A stretch of DNA of 64,000 nt from Alkalihalobacillus sp. CinArs1 (GTDB lineage: Bacteria; Bacillota; Bacilli; Bacillales; Guptibacillaceae). Of the stretch, positions 24,489 through 33,259 are shown piece by piece (position 1 is the stretch's first letter; each line of letters opens with the position of its first letter). Under the pieces are notes generated by a model. It was not told the origin of the DNA and ran no database searches. It saw nothing but the letters and a program-made list of their open reading frames with translations. The stretch is from positions 744,001-808,000 of the forward strand of contig NZ_CANDOB010000001.1 of assembly GCF_947387515.1 (NCBI RefSeq). The letters are read 5' to 3'. The position numbers were made by a program, and so were the translations under genes.

Positions 24489-25946
24489 ATGGCTAACACA
24501 TATACGGAGCAATATATTAATGGAGAATGGGTTACGGGAACGAGTGACAAAACTGTAACAAATTATAATCCATTTACTCAGGAGGAACTGTTCACACTCC
24601 AATCTGCATCAGAAGAAGACCTCGATCAAGCATATAAGACTGCAAAAGAAGCGCAACGAAAATGGGCTAAAACGACACCAGGTCAGAGACAGCAGATTCT
24701 TGATAAAGTGGCTGCCCTTATGACGGAACGTAAAGAAGAGATCATCGACTGGCTAGTAAAAGAATCCGGTAGTACAAAGATCAAAGCAAACGTGGAATGG
24801 GCTGCAGCTACCCGTGTCGTAAAAGAATCCGCTTCTTTTCCTTATAGAATGAAAGGACAAATCGCACCTTCTGATACGCCAGGTAAAGAGAACCGTATTT
24901 ATAAGAGCGCGAAAGGAGTGATCGGTGTCATCGGACCGTGGAACTTCCCACTTCATCTTTCCATGCGTTCAGTCGCTCCAGCACTCGCCACAGGTAATGC
25001 TGTAGTCCTTAAACCGGCTTCAGAAACACCCGTTACAGCAGGCTTCTTAATCGCAGAGCTTTTTGAAGAAGCCGGCCTACCGAAAGGGGTTCTTAACGTT
25101 GTTGCTGGGCGTGGATCAGAAATCGGGGATGCTTTTGTTACTCATCCGATTCCAAAGTTGATCTCTTTCACAGGGTCAACTGAAGTTGGAAAACATATCG
25201 GTGAACTTGCAGGGAAGCACATTAAGGAAACAGCATTAGAGCTTGGAGGCAACAATGTCTTTATCGTTCTAGATGATGCTGACATCGATCAAGCTGCAGA
25301 AGCAGCAGCATTCGGTAAATTCCTTCATCAGGGTCAGATCTGTATGGCAATCAACCGGATTCTTGTTCATGAAAGTGTTCATGATGAATTCGTTGAAGCG
25401 TTCAAAGAAAAAGTAGCATCTCTTCAATCAGGTGACCCAGCAGATGCGAATACAGCTGTTGGACCTCTTATTAATAAGGAAGCAATTGAACGTATCCAAG
25501 AATCTCTTGATGCTTCGCTTGAGCAAGGTGCTGAGAAGATTCTTGGCGGTGAAGTGGAAGGCAACGTGATGCAGCCTGTCATTCTAACGAACGTCACGTA
25601 TGATATGCCGATCGCAAAAAATGAAATCTTCGGTGCTGTAGCTCCAATCATTTCATTCAGCACGGAAGAAGAAGCGATTGAACTTGCAAATGGCTCTCCA
25701 TATGGCCTTAGTGGTTCCGTTCACTCCCGCGACTTGAATCGCGGGGTTCAGGTGGCTCAGCAAATCGAAACGGGTATGGTTCACATCAATGACCAGCCTG
25801 TGAATGATGAAGCGCACATGGCATTCGGCGGTGAAAAGGAATCTGGACTCGGTCGATTTGGCGGAGAATGGGCGTTAGATAAGTTTACAACGGTGAAATG
25901 GATCTCTGTTCAACAAGAGCGCCGTGAGTATCCGTTTTTTAAATAA
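24489..25946 (+). CDS. Aldehyde dehydrogenase (NAD(P)+), YfmT/vanillin-dehydrogenase-like
   Basis: Oxidises an aldehyde to an acid. The 485-residue protein has the family landmarks: VIGPWNFPLHLSMRSVAPALATGNAVVLKP near residue 140, the cofactor loop SFTGSTEVGKHIGELAG near 225, the catalytic Glu in LELGGNN near 252, and the catalytic Cys in GQICMAINR near 287; EIFGAVAPII and GLGRFGGEWALDKFT follow. The length and the GQICMAINR context are closest, as I recall, to the benzaldehyde/vanillin dehydrogenase branch; that substrate guess is weak. ATG has AAAGGAGG upstream. It is monocistronic, with a hairpin after the stop, and is divergent from the extended SDR. Confidence 0.9.
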   Translation: MANTYTEQYINGEWVTGTSDKTVTNYNPFTQEELFTLQSASEEDLDQAYKTAKEAQRKWAKTTPGQRQQILDKVAALMTERKEEIIDWLVKESGSTKIKANVEWAAATRVVKESASFPYRMKGQIAPSDTPGKENRIYKSAKGVIGVIGPWNFPLHLSMRSVAPALATGNAVVLKPASETPVTAGFLIAELFEEAGLPKGVLNVVAGRGSEIGDAFVTHPIPKLISFTGSTEVGKHIGELAGKHIKETALELGGNNVFIVLDDADIDQAAEAAAFGKFLHQGQICMAINRILVHESVHDEFVEAFKEKVASLQSGDPADANTAVGPLINKEAIERIQESLDASLEQGAEKILGGEVEGNVMQPVILTNVTYDMPIAKNEIFGAVAPIISFSTEEEAIELANGSPYGLSGSVHSRDLNRGVQVAQQIETGMVHINDQPVNDEAHMAFGGEKESGLGRFGGEWALDKFTTVKWISVQQERREYPFFK

Positions 25947-25950
25947 CTAT

Positions 25951-25983
25951 GAAAGCCCTCGAATAGATTCGAGGGCTTCATTT
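25951..25983 (+). terminator. Bidirectional hairpin between aldehyde dehydrogenase and monooxygenase genes
   Basis: GAAAGCCCTCGAAT and ATTCGAGGGCTTC form a strong stem with a very short loop. It lies between two convergent genes and can end transcription from both sides; T-rich sequence follows on the plus side. Confidence 0.75.
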
Positions 25984-25993
25984 CTATAGACGT

Positions 25994-27085
25994 TCACACT
26001 TTTACTTGTTCTCTTTCCAACAACCTCTCCTTTTCCTTCACAAGCGGTATAACCTCCTTCCCAAACCGCTCAAGATCTTCCTCATAATGAAAGTGTGCTG
26101 TTAAGATCACTTCGATACCTACCTTCTTTAATTCTATAATCCGATCAGCCACTTGTTCAGGTGTACCGATCAAGCCAGTTTTAAAGCCATCATTATATTG
26201 AACGAGATCTTCGATACTAGAATTTGCCCACATTCCTTCCTTATCTCTAGTTGACTGGCCAGCTTCTTTCACCGACTGTCTGAATCCTTCAACTGCCTCT
26301 TCATCCTTATAGCCGACAATGTCACGGAGAAGCTGGTGCGCTTCTTCCTCTGTATCTCTCACGATTACAAATCCGTGTGCAGCGAATTTCACGGTGCGTC
26401 CTTCTTCTTTAGCTAACGTACTCACTTCATCAATTTGTTTCCTGAACCCATCGAGCGTATTTCCGTTCATAAAATAATAGTCCGATACTCTCGCAGCCAT
26501 TTGTTTTGCAGCGGTCGAGTTTCCACCCTGGAAGATCGGGAGTTTCCCTTCTTGGACTGGTTTTGGTTTTAATGGGGCTTCATTTATTCTGTAAAAATCA
26601 CCTTTAAACGATGCTGTTTCTTCAGTCCATAAGTTACGGAGAACCTGGATGAACTCCTCTGACCGGCGGTACCGTTCATCATGTTCGAGCCACGGCTCTC
26701 CATATTTCGTGAACTCCTGCTTGAACCAGCCGCTAACAACATTCACTGCGGCTCTTCCATTACTAATTTGATCTAGTGTCGCAAGCATCTTTGCATAAAC
26801 ACCAGGATGCCATAAGCCGGGATGAACTGCTGATATTAATTTTATTTTAGAAGTTGAAGCTGCTAATGCTGAAGCTAGTGTAATGGCTTCAAGTTGATTT
26901 TCTGCTCCATAACTAGCAATAAACCTTGTTTGTAACAATGCAAAGTCGTAGCCCGATTCTTCTGCAATTCTTGCATATCGTTTATTTGCCTCGAAGCTCC
27001 AATCCGTTTTCTGCGGAAGTTTTGAAACGACAAGCCCACCGCTAACATTAGGTACCCAATAAGCAAATTCTAAGTTTTTAGCCAT
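25994..27085 (-). CDS. FMNH2-dependent monooxygenase, dimethylsulfone monooxygenase (SfnG)-like
   Basis: Luciferase-like flavin monooxygenase of 363 residues. The N-terminus LEFAYWVPNVSGGLVVSKLPQKTDWSFEANKRYARIAEE, the block AVHPGLWHPGVYAKMLATLDQISNGRAAVNVVSGWFKQEF, and the GGNSTAAKQMAARVSDYYFMNG region follow the SsuD/SfnG pattern. SfnG oxidises dimethylsulfone to methanesulfinate for sulfur scavenging. The upstream S-box places it under S-adenosylmethionine control, which independently supports a sulfur role. ATG at 27085 follows AAAGGAGA. No flavin reductase gene is adjacent, so FMNH2 must come from elsewhere. SsuD-like alkanesulfonate activity is the main alternative. Confidence 0.85.
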   Translation of the reverse strand: MAKNLEFAYWVPNVSGGLVVSKLPQKTDWSFEANKRYARIAEESGYDFALLQTRFIASYGAENQLEAITLASALAASTSKIKLISAVHPGLWHPGVYAKMLATLDQISNGRAAVNVVSGWFKQEFTKYGEPWLEHDERYRRSEEFIQVLRNLWTEETASFKGDFYRINEAPLKPKPVQEGKLPIFQGGNSTAAKQMAARVSDYYFMNGNTLDGFRKQIDEVSTLAKEEGRTVKFAAHGFVIVRDTEEEAHQLLRDIVGYKDEEAVEGFRQSVKEAGQSTRDKEGMWANSSIEDLVQYNDGFKTGLIGTPEQVADRIIELKKVGIEVILTAHFHYEEDLERFGKEVIPLVKEKERLLEREQVKV

Positions 27086-27187
27086 CTTAACCGTCTCCTT
27101 TCATAAGTAGACGGACATTCCCAGAACATGGTACATTAAGTAATGATCTGGTGTGTCCGTATATGCCATACGCGCTCAGATCGTCTC

Positions 27188-27215
27188 GAGAAGAAGTGTT
27201 GCCGCACTTCTTCTC
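27188..27215 (-). repeat. Perfect 11-bp stem-loop in the monooxygenase leader
   Basis: GAGAAGAAGTG and CACTTCTTCTC flank a 6-base loop, between the riboswitch terminator and the start codon. The T6 run is on the plus-strand side, so on the coding (minus) strand it is not a normal terminator. It may be a leader structure or a barrier to antisense transcription. Confidence 0.6.
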
Positions 27216-27236
27216 ATTTTTTGTCTTATGAATGCA

Positions 27237-27277
27237 ATAAAAAACCCCCTCTGCTTTCGCGAAGCAAGAAGGGGTGA
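27237..27277 (-). terminator. Expression-platform terminator of the S-box
   Basis: Minus strand CCCCTTCTTGCTTC, a tetraloop-like CGCG, GAAAGCAGAGGGG, then TTTTTT. It follows the aptamer by about 22 bases, the expected arrangement for SAM-dependent premature termination. Confidence 0.85.
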
Positions 27278-27299
27278 GAGTTAGTGATCACGAAAATGA

Positions 27300-27418
27300 A
27301 CTTCTCTGCACGTCCTTCTCATCTTCGGAAATAATCCTCTGAAATTGGCACCGTACGCATAGCGTCGGTTGCCGAGACATCGTAGGGTCAGTCCCTCCGC
27401 CTCTCTTGATAAGAAGTC
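27300..27418 (-). promoter_or_regulatory. SAM-I (S-box) riboswitch aptamer
   Basis: The minus strand carries the conserved S-box blocks in order: CTTATCAAGAGAGGCGGAGG, GACTGACCC, CTCGGCAACC, GGTGCCAATTTC, and AGATGAGAAGGACG near the 3' side. ACTTCT at the 5' end pairs with AGAAGT at 27300-27305 to form P1. Binding of S-adenosylmethionine should stabilise the downstream terminator and shut off the monooxygenase gene. It sits immediately downstream of a strong promoter and upstream only of the SfnG-like gene. Confidence 0.95.
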
Positions 27419-27439
27419 TAGATTAAATTGTTATGGCTT

Positions 27440-27468
27440 ATAATAAGTGGCTACTTCATAATTGTCAA
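27440..27468 (-). promoter_or_regulatory. Sigma-A promoter of the S-box/monooxygenase transcript
   Basis: Minus strand TTGACA (27468-27463), 17-base spacer, TATTAT (27445-27440). Transcription should start about 20 bases before the aptamer. The -35 hexamer overlaps an AT-rich hairpin that follows the rbsB stop codon, so the ribose operon 3' end and this promoter interleave. Confidence 0.85.
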
Positions 27469-27493
27469 GAAAATTCACTAACTTTTCTAACAA

Positions 27494-28426
27494 TTATTCT
27501 TCAGAAGCGGTTTCTTCTGTTACTAATTTTAAAGGAACTGGAATGGTATCTTCCACGTCATTCCCTTGAAGAACATCCATTGCAGCTTGTACAGCAAGGG
27601 ATCCAATCTTCTCAGGCTGCTGTGCCACTGTAGCTGATAACTTTCCGTCTTTGATGCTATTGATCGCATCTTCATTTCCATCAAAACCTACAACAAGCAC
27701 GTCCTTCCCAGAACTTTGAATCGCCTGGTATGCTCCTAGCGCCATTTCATCATTGTGAGCAAATACAGCTTCAATACCAGGATTTCCTTGTAGCAAGTTT
27801 TCCATCGTGTTTAGACCTTCTGTTCGATCAAAGTTAGCCGTTTGCTTAGCTACAACGTCTAACTTCTCATCGGCAATGTTGTGAAAACCTGCGCCACGTT
27901 CACGAGTGGCAGACGCACCTGGAACGCCTTCTAACTCAGCCACTTTAGCGCCTTCACCAAGCTGCTCCACCAAGAACTTTCCTGCCATCTCGCCACCTTT
28001 TTCGTTGTCTGAACTGACGAGCGTTGCAACCTCGCCTTCTTCAGCAGAGCGATCAAGCGTGACTACTGGTATGCCTAAACTGTTTGCAGATTGCACAGCT
28101 GTTGAGATTGCAGATGAATCTGTTGGATTGATTAACAAGGCATCGACACCTTGCTGGATCAAATCTTGCACATCGTTGATTTGTTTTGCTGCATCGTTTT
28201 GAGCATCAACGACGACGACTTCCATCCCCTGCGCTTTTGCTTCAGCTTCAACGCCGTTTTTCATCGAGACGAAGAACGGGTTATTCAATGTAGAGACCGA
28301 TAATCCTAACTTAATGTCCTCAAGATCTGTTTTCTTATCAGGCTTCGCCCATTCCGGCGGTTGCAGTGAGCACGCTCCTAGTAAAAGAAGTGACAAGCTG
28401 AGCAGTAGTGGTAATATCTTCTTCAT
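27494..28426 (-). CDS. rbsB: D-ribose-binding lipoprotein RbsB
   Basis: Substrate-binding lipoprotein of 310 residues for the ribose ABC importer. The signal KKILPLLLSLSLLLLGACS has a lipobox (LGAC). The mature domain shows LGLSVSTLNNPFFVSMKNG, VDALLINPTDSSAIS, PVVTLDRSAEEGEV, GVPGASATRERGAGFH and AVFAHNDEMALGAYQAI, all standard RbsB ribose-pocket segments (Phe, Asn, Asp, Arg residues). It is the last gene of rbsRKDACB, 10 bases after rbsC, with AGGAGGG before ATG. The operon end is marked by an AT-rich hairpin (about 27456-27493) without a clear T run. Confidence 0.95.
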   Translation of the reverse strand: MKKILPLLLSLSLLLLGACSLQPPEWAKPDKKTDLEDIKLGLSVSTLNNPFFVSMKNGVEAEAKAQGMEVVVVDAQNDAAKQINDVQDLIQQGVDALLINPTDSSAISTAVQSANSLGIPVVTLDRSAEEGEVATLVSSDNEKGGEMAGKFLVEQLGEGAKVAELEGVPGASATRERGAGFHNIADEKLDVVAKQTANFDRTEGLNTMENLLQGNPGIEAVFAHNDEMALGAYQAIQSSGKDVLVVGFDGNEDAINSIKDGKLSATVAQQPEKIGSLAVQAAMDVLQGNDVEDTIPVPLKLVTEETASEE

Positions 28427-28436
28427 TGTAACCCTC

Positions 28437-29387
28437 CTAAGCTGCTTTCTTTCGATCGATTAATACTGCGATGATGATGACGACACCTTTGACGACCATT
28501 TGGAAGAAAGATGAAACGCCAAGCAAGTTTAAGCCATTATTCAATGTACCGATAATCAGTGCGCCGATCAGCGTGCCGACAATTAAGCCTCGACCACCTG
28601 ATAAGCTTGTTCCACCTAGTACGACCGCCGCGATCGCATCTAATTCGTATGATGTACCTGCAGTTGGCTGTGCAGAGTTTAGACGTGACGTGAGGATCGC
28701 TCCTGCAAGTGCAGATAGTAGCCCAGCAAGAGAATACACCATAATTTTGATGCGAGATACTTTAATACCAGATATGAGTGCTGCTTTCTCATTCCCACCG
28801 ATCGCATATGTTTTACGACCAAACGGGGTTTTATGAAGAATAACCCATAGAACCGCAAACGACAAAAGCATCGTTATTGCAGGCACTGGAATTCCGAGGA
28901 AATACCCTCTTCCAAACAGTTGAAACGCGTAGCTGTCCCCAAGTCCTGTGATTGGATTTCCATCCGTGTAGACGAGCGTTAAACCACGAAACATCGTCAT
29001 CGTAGCAAGTGTTGCGATAAACGGAGCCATTTTCCCTTTTGTAATTAAAAGACCGTTCACCATTCCCATTACGGCTCCAAGTAGACATCCTATTAGAATT
29101 GCGAGAATGGGATCTATTCCAGAGACCATCATACCTGCCATCAAAGCACTAGACAGTGCAAGGATCGATCCGACGGATAAATCAATGCCTCCCGTTAAGA
29201 TGACAAACGTCATACCATAGGCGATAAGAGCATTGATTGCCACCTGTCTAAGCAGGTTCAGTAAGTTTAGCGGTTCAAGAAAGCTAGGGTTGATTATTGA
29301 AACGGTTGCTACAAGTACGAGCAAGCCGACTAGTGGTCCGAGCTTTTGCATGAGATTTCCAACGTGGTTATTAGTAAGTTTACTCAT
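28437..29387 (-). CDS. rbsC: Ribose ABC transporter permease RbsC
   Basis: Membrane permease of 316 residues with about eight to ten helices. Family landmarks are [31 protein letters not shown] near residue 50, [20 protein letters not shown], the coupling segment [20 protein letters not shown], and [13 protein letters not shown] near 245. It overlaps rbsA by 8 bases; its AGGAGG lies within the last codons of rbsA, implying coupled translation. Confidence 0.95.
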   Translation of the reverse strand: MSKLTNNHVGNLMQKLGPLVGLLVLVATVSIINPSFLEPLNLLNLLRQVAINALIAYGMTFVILTGGIDLSVGSILALSSALMAGMMVSGIDPILAILIGCLLGAVMGMVNGLLITKGKMAPFIATLATMTMFRGLTLVYTDGNPITGLGDSYAFQLFGRGYFLGIPVPAITMLLSFAVLWVILHKTPFGRKTYAIGGNEKAALISGIKVSRIKIMVYSLAGLLSALAGAILTSRLNSAQPTAGTSYELDAIAAVVLGGTSLSGGRGLIVGTLIGALIIGTLNNGLNLLGVSSFFQMVVKGVVIIIAVLIDRKKAA

Positions 29388-30870
29388 TTACGTGACCTCC
29401 TGTTGCCAGTGTCATTATTTTTTCCTGCGATGCTTCTTCTTTTGATACTTCTCCTGCAATCGTCCCTTCGTGCACGACTAGGATACGATCACTCATCCCC
29501 ATCACTTCAGGAAGTTCCGATGAGACCATCACGATCGCAACTCCCCTATCAGTCAACTCATTCATCAGCTGGTAGATTTCGCGCTTCGCCCCAACGTCTA
29601 CCCCTCTCGTTGGTTCATCTAAGATCAGTACTTTTGGTCCGATGCCGATCCATTTTGCGATAACGACCTTCTGCTGGTTTCCTCCTGATAAATTGCCAAC
29701 GCTCGTCTCTGCTGATTCTGTCTTGATCGTCAATCGCTTGATTAACAGATCAACAAAGTCTTTTTCACTTTTTTCATTAATGATTCCGTTCTTCGTAAAA
29801 CTAAAAAGACTTGAAAGTGCGATGTTATCTTTTATAGAAAAATCGAGTATGAGTCCTTCTTCTTTTCGATCTTCCGTAATCAATCCGAGTCCTAAATTCA
29901 CAGCTTGCTCAGGACTTTTTACGGTGACCGGTTGACCGTTCACAAAAATTTCTCCTTGATACTTTCCATCGAGTCCAAAGATCGTTCGTACGATCTCCGT
30001 TCGTCCTGCTCCCATCAAGCCTGATACCCCAACGATTTCACCTGACTGAACTTTAAAGTTCACGTCTTCGAATACTCCTTTACGAGTAAGGTTTTTAACT
30101 TCGAGTACGGTGTCGCCTACGTTCACTTCACGAGTAGGAAAGCGATCCGTCAATTCACGTCCAACCATTTTTCGAACAACATCGTCGAAGTTCGTTTCCG
30201 GGATCGGAGTCGTATCTACCGTTTGACCATCACGCATCACTGTGATGGTATCGCATATCGTAAAGATCTCTTCCATTCGATGCGAGATATAGACGATCGA
30301 CACACCAGCTTTTTTCAGAGAACGGATAACTGTAAATAGCTTTTCGATTTCTCGATCGGTTAATGCCGCAGTTGGTTCATCCATTATAATGACCTTTGCA
30401 TCAGTCATAAGCGCTTTTGCGATCTCGATCATTTGCTGTTCACCAACTGAGCAGTGACCAGCCTCCTTGGAGAGTGGAATAGAAATCGACAGCTTATCGA
30501 ACTGCTCCTTCGCAATCGCTTTCATTTTTTTCGTGCGAATAATCCCTAAAGATGTAACCGGTTCCTTATTGATGAATAAGTTCTCGAGCACCGTTAATTC
30601 CGGCCATATATTGAGCTCTTGATGGATAAAAGCAATTCCAAATTCCTCAGCTTCCTTTGGATTTGAAAACACTTTTTCTTTTCCATCGATATGGATGGTA
30701 CCCTGATCCTTTGAGTGAAGTCCTGTTAAAATGTTCATGAGCGTTGACTTTCCTGCTCCATTTTCACCCATCAAGGCATGAACTTCACCATCTTTAATCG
30801 TTATGTCCACACCTTCTAGCACCTTGTTGTTTCCAAACGCTTTATGAATACTGCTCATTTTGACCTGCAT
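29380..30870 (-). CDS. rbsA: Ribose ABC transporter ATP-binding protein RbsA
   Basis: Double-ATPase subunit of 496 residues. The first nucleotide-binding domain has Walker [16 protein letters not shown] near residue 33, signature [16 protein letters not shown], Walker [12 protein letters not shown] and the [10 protein letters not shown] segment. The second has the degenerate Walker [15 protein letters not shown], signature [15 protein letters not shown] and Walker [17 protein letters not shown]. This asymmetric duplication is the normal RbsA/MglA pattern. ATG at 30870 follows AAAGGGGTG; 14 bases separate it from rbsD. Confidence 0.95.
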   Translation of the reverse strand: MQVKMSSIHKAFGNNKVLEGVDITIKDGEVHALMGENGAGKSTLMNILTGLHSKDQGTIHIDGKEKVFSNPKEAEEFGIAFIHQELNIWPELTVLENLFINKEPVTSLGIIRTKKMKAIAKEQFDKLSISIPLSKEAGHCSVGEQQMIEIAKALMTDAKVIIMDEPTAALTDREIEKLFTVIRSLKKAGVSIVYISHRMEEIFTICDTITVMRDGQTVDTTPIPETNFDDVVRKMVGRELTDRFPTREVNVGDTVLEVKNLTRKGVFEDVNFKVQSGEIVGVSGLMGAGRTEIVRTIFGLDGKYQGEIFVNGQPVTVKSPEQAVNLGLGLITEDRKEEGLILDFSIKDNIALSSLFSFTKNGIINEKSEKDFVDLLIKRLTIKTESAETSVGNLSGGNQQKVVIAKWIGIGPKVLILDEPTRGVDVGAKREIYQLMNELTDRGVAIVMVSSELPEVMGMSDRILVVHEGTIAGEVSKEEASQEKIMTLATGGHVNE

Positions 30871-30884
30871 GTTATCACCCCTTT

Positions 30885-31271
30885 TTAAAAGATTACTCCT
30901 GCATGGAGAATGCAGTTGGCAAACGGCGTAACTTCTCCTGTTCGAATAACAGCTTTTGCCCTATTGGTCTGTTCCTTCAAAGATTCGTGAGATGTGTAAT
31001 CAACCTCTTCAAAGAGAGACGACATCTCATCATACACGCGCTCGTTACGTTTCACTTCATCAGCGAGCGTTACTTTTTCAACGACCATTTCTTCTTTCAA
31101 TAGTTGTACAACATCAAGAAAAGAGGGCACTCCTTCTTTTAGAGACAGGTCGATCTTCTGGACATGATTCGGTACTGGAAGTCCTGCATCTGCCACAACG
31201 ATGGTATCTGTGTGACCGAGGTCAGCGAGTAGTTTTGTGATGTGACTGTTTAACATTCCATTTCGCTTCAT
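30885..31271 (-). CDS. rbsD: D-ribose pyranase RbsD
   Basis: Mutarotase of 128 residues that converts beta-ribopyranose to the furanose form used by ribokinase. The start is [34 protein letters not shown], with the catalytic histidine in LGHTD near residue 20. The C-terminus [19 protein letters not shown] is also diagnostic. It overlaps rbsK as ATGA, and GGAGG lies within rbsK. Confidence 0.95.
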   Translation of the reverse strand: MKRNGMLNSHITKLLADLGHTDTIVVADAGLPVPNHVQKIDLSLKEGVPSFLDVVQLLKEEMVVEKVTLADEVKRNERVYDEMSSLFEEVDYTSHESLKEQTNRAKAVIRTGEVTPFANCILHAGVIF

Positions 31272-32158
31272 TCTGATAGCCTCCGTTCTACTTCTTCACG
31301 AGTAGGCATTCCGCCCTGTGCTCCAAATCCTGTTACAGAAAGGGATGCAGCACGATTTGCGAATCGAATACTTTCTTGCATCTCTTTTGATTCGGCAACC
31401 GCAACACCGAACGCTGCGTTGAACGTATCTCCAGCCCCAGTCGTATCAACGACTTCAACCTTAAACGAAGGAACAAGAACTTCTTTTTCCCCATCAAAAT
31501 AGCGAACCCCTTGCTCTCCCTCTGTAATCAATACCTTGTTTGGGAATGCTTTTAGAGCTTCTTTTGGAGGTAGTCCGTTAAATAACACGGCGGATTCATG
31601 TTCATTCGGTGTAAGATATGTTGCTAAATCCACTACTTCATTTGAGATCTCTCTTGCTGGTGCTGGGTTTAGCAACAAAGGAACGTTCATCTCGCTGCAA
31701 CGTTTTGCTGCATAAGCTACCGTTTCTTCTGGAACTTCTTGTTGAATCATCACGAGGTCACACGTTTGTAGAAAGGAACTCATTCGTTCAACATAATCAG
31801 GTGTAACGTAATCGTTCGCACCCTTCACGACTACGATACTGTTATCACCTTCTGCTAGGATGATGTGAGCTGTTCCAGACTCTATACCTGTAACCGGTTC
31901 CACATACTCGGTACGAACCCCATTCTTTTTAAAATTTGCTATAATCTCCTCACCGTACGAATCATCTCCAACGCGCCCGATCATATAGACTTCTGCACCA
32001 AGTCGGGCAGCTGCAACAGCCTGGTTAGCACCTTTTCCACCTGGTACAGTTTTAAACGATTCACCGAGTACCGTTTCACCAGCGCCTGGGCGCTTTTTTG
32101 AAGTTACGACGAGGTCCATTGAAGAACTGCCGATAACGGCGATTTTTGCTTTATTCAT
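31268..32158 (-). CDS. rbsK: Ribokinase RbsK
   Basis: PfkB-family sugar kinase of 296 residues that phosphorylates ribose at C5. It has SSSMDLVVTSKKRPGAGETVLG near the N-terminus, the first signature GGKGANQAVAAARLGAEVYMIGRVG near residue 38, and the anion-hole/catalytic base motif DTTGAGDTFNAAF near 242. It is the second gene of the operon, six bases after rbsR, and overlaps rbsD by four bases. Confidence 0.95.
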   Translation of the reverse strand: MNKAKIAVIGSSSMDLVVTSKKRPGAGETVLGESFKTVPGGKGANQAVAAARLGAEVYMIGRVGDDSYGEEIIANFKKNGVRTEYVEPVTGIESGTAHIILAEGDNSIVVVKGANDYVTPDYVERMSSFLQTCDLVMIQQEVPEETVAYAAKRCSEMNVPLLLNPAPAREISNEVVDLATYLTPNEHESAVLFNGLPPKEALKAFPNKVLITEGEQGVRYFDGEKEVLVPSFKVEVVDTTGAGDTFNAAFGVAVAESKEMQESIRFANRAASLSVTGFGAQGGMPTREEVERRLSE

Positions 32159-32164
32159 ACCCTT

Positions 32165-33151
32165 TCATCCCTTTCGCGTTGTGTTTCGTTCGATTAGTTC
32201 TACTGGAAGTTGAATCGAACGTTCGACTTCCTGCTCTTTTCTTATTATATTGATCAATAGTTTAGCTGCCTGTTTTCCCATTTCATACGCTGGCTGTCTG
32301 ATCGTCGAGAGCGTTGGATACGAAAGACTGCTTTGAGGTATATCATCATAACCGATAATCTGCACGTCTTCAGGAATTTGTTTCCCTAATCTTAACGCTT
32401 CATGAAGAATCGCAATTCCAACAATATCGTTACTCGCGATAACAGCATCTGTATCGGCATATTTATCAAAAAGCTCTTCTGCCCACCCTCTTGCATCTTC
32501 GAAAGAGTAGGATGTTGTCGACATAACTGAAAAATCGACCTCTTCTTGACTAAGATACTCAATCGCCCCGCGAAACCGATCTTGGGCTGGCTTGATATGA
32601 GAAGGTCCCTTCATTACGGTGATACGTTTTGCTCCCTTTTCTACTAAAGCTTTTGCCGCAATACGACCGCCTTCTCTTCCATCCGCATAAACAGCAGGGT
32701 AGTCCTCTGAAGTCCGGTCTAACAAAACTAAAGGAAGAGCTAGTGCTTCATAAAGCTCGTGATCAAGATAATTCGTTGCAGAAATCATTCCAACGACATT
32801 ATTCTGCGCAAATGTTTGTATATAATCTAATTCTTTTTGTATACTTTCATCGCTATTACCAAGTAATAACCGATACCCTGCACGGTTCACTTCATCCTCC
32901 ACACCTCTTGCTAGCTGTGGGAAAAATGGGTTGGTTATATCAGGAAGCAGCAACCCGATCAATCTGGATTCGCGTTTATAGAGAGAACGTGCCACTTCAT
33001 TCGGGCTATATTTCAATTTCGTGATCGCTTTCATCACTTTTTCTCTCGTTTCGGACCCCACGTATCCATTATCATTTAATACACGGGAAACCGTTGCGAC
33101 TGAAACGCCCGCTTCTTGTGCAACATCTTTTATCGTAACCACGTTCTTCAC
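32165..33151 (-). CDS. rbsR: LacI-family ribose operon repressor RbsR
   Basis: Repressor of 328 residues. The helix-turn-helix TIKDVAQEAGVSVATVSRVLNDNGYVGSETREKV at 6-39 and the hinge KLKYSPNEVARSLYKRES are canonical LacI/PurR; the effector domain resembles ribose-binding proteins (GLLLPDITNPFFPQLARGVED). The start is GTG at 33151 with AAAGGG upstream, and that AAAGGG overlaps the end of the operator palindrome, so binding would also mask the leader. As first gene of the operon it is autoregulated (inference from operator position). Confidence 0.94.
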   Translation of the reverse strand: MKNVVTIKDVAQEAGVSVATVSRVLNDNGYVGSETREKVMKAITKLKYSPNEVARSLYKRESRLIGLLLPDITNPFFPQLARGVEDEVNRAGYRLLLGNSDESIQKELDYIQTFAQNNVVGMISATNYLDHELYEALALPLVLLDRTSEDYPAVYADGREGGRIAAKALVEKGAKRITVMKGPSHIKPAQDRFRGAIEYLSQEEVDFSVMSTTSYSFEDARGWAEELFDKYADTDAVIASNDIVGIAILHEALRLGKQIPEDVQIIGYDDIPQSSLSYPTLSTIRQPAYEMGKQAAKLLINIIRKEQEVERSIQLPVELIERNTTRKG

Positions 33152-33162
33152 TCCCTGATCCC

Positions 33163-33214
33163 TTTATGTGTAACCGGTTACACATAAAGTAACATATTAT
33201 TGGAACCGCTTGCA
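33163..33214 (-). promoter_or_regulatory. Operator region of the rbs operon: perfect palindrome plus a second cre-like site
   Basis: A perfect 26-bp palindrome (33163-33188) has half-site TTTATGTGTAACC; its centre TGTAACCGGTTACA fully matches the cre/LacI-type consensus TGWAANCGNTNWCA. A second site, TGGAACCGCTTGCA (33201-33214), matches 12 of 14. The centres are 32 bases apart, about three helical turns, so two repressor (RbsR or CcpA) dimers would sit on one face of the DNA. Recognisable -35/-10 elements are weak (TTGCAA, then TTACTT at 17). Confidence 0.75.
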
Positions 33215-33259
33215 ATCTTTTTTTACCTATTTCTCTAAGTTGTTACAAGCTCACTCCAC

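Noticed and set aside
27188-27215. Ordinary terminator for the monooxygenase transcript
   Set aside because: The T run is on the plus-strand side, so it would not terminate the minus-strand transcript; it is reported as a stem-loop instead.
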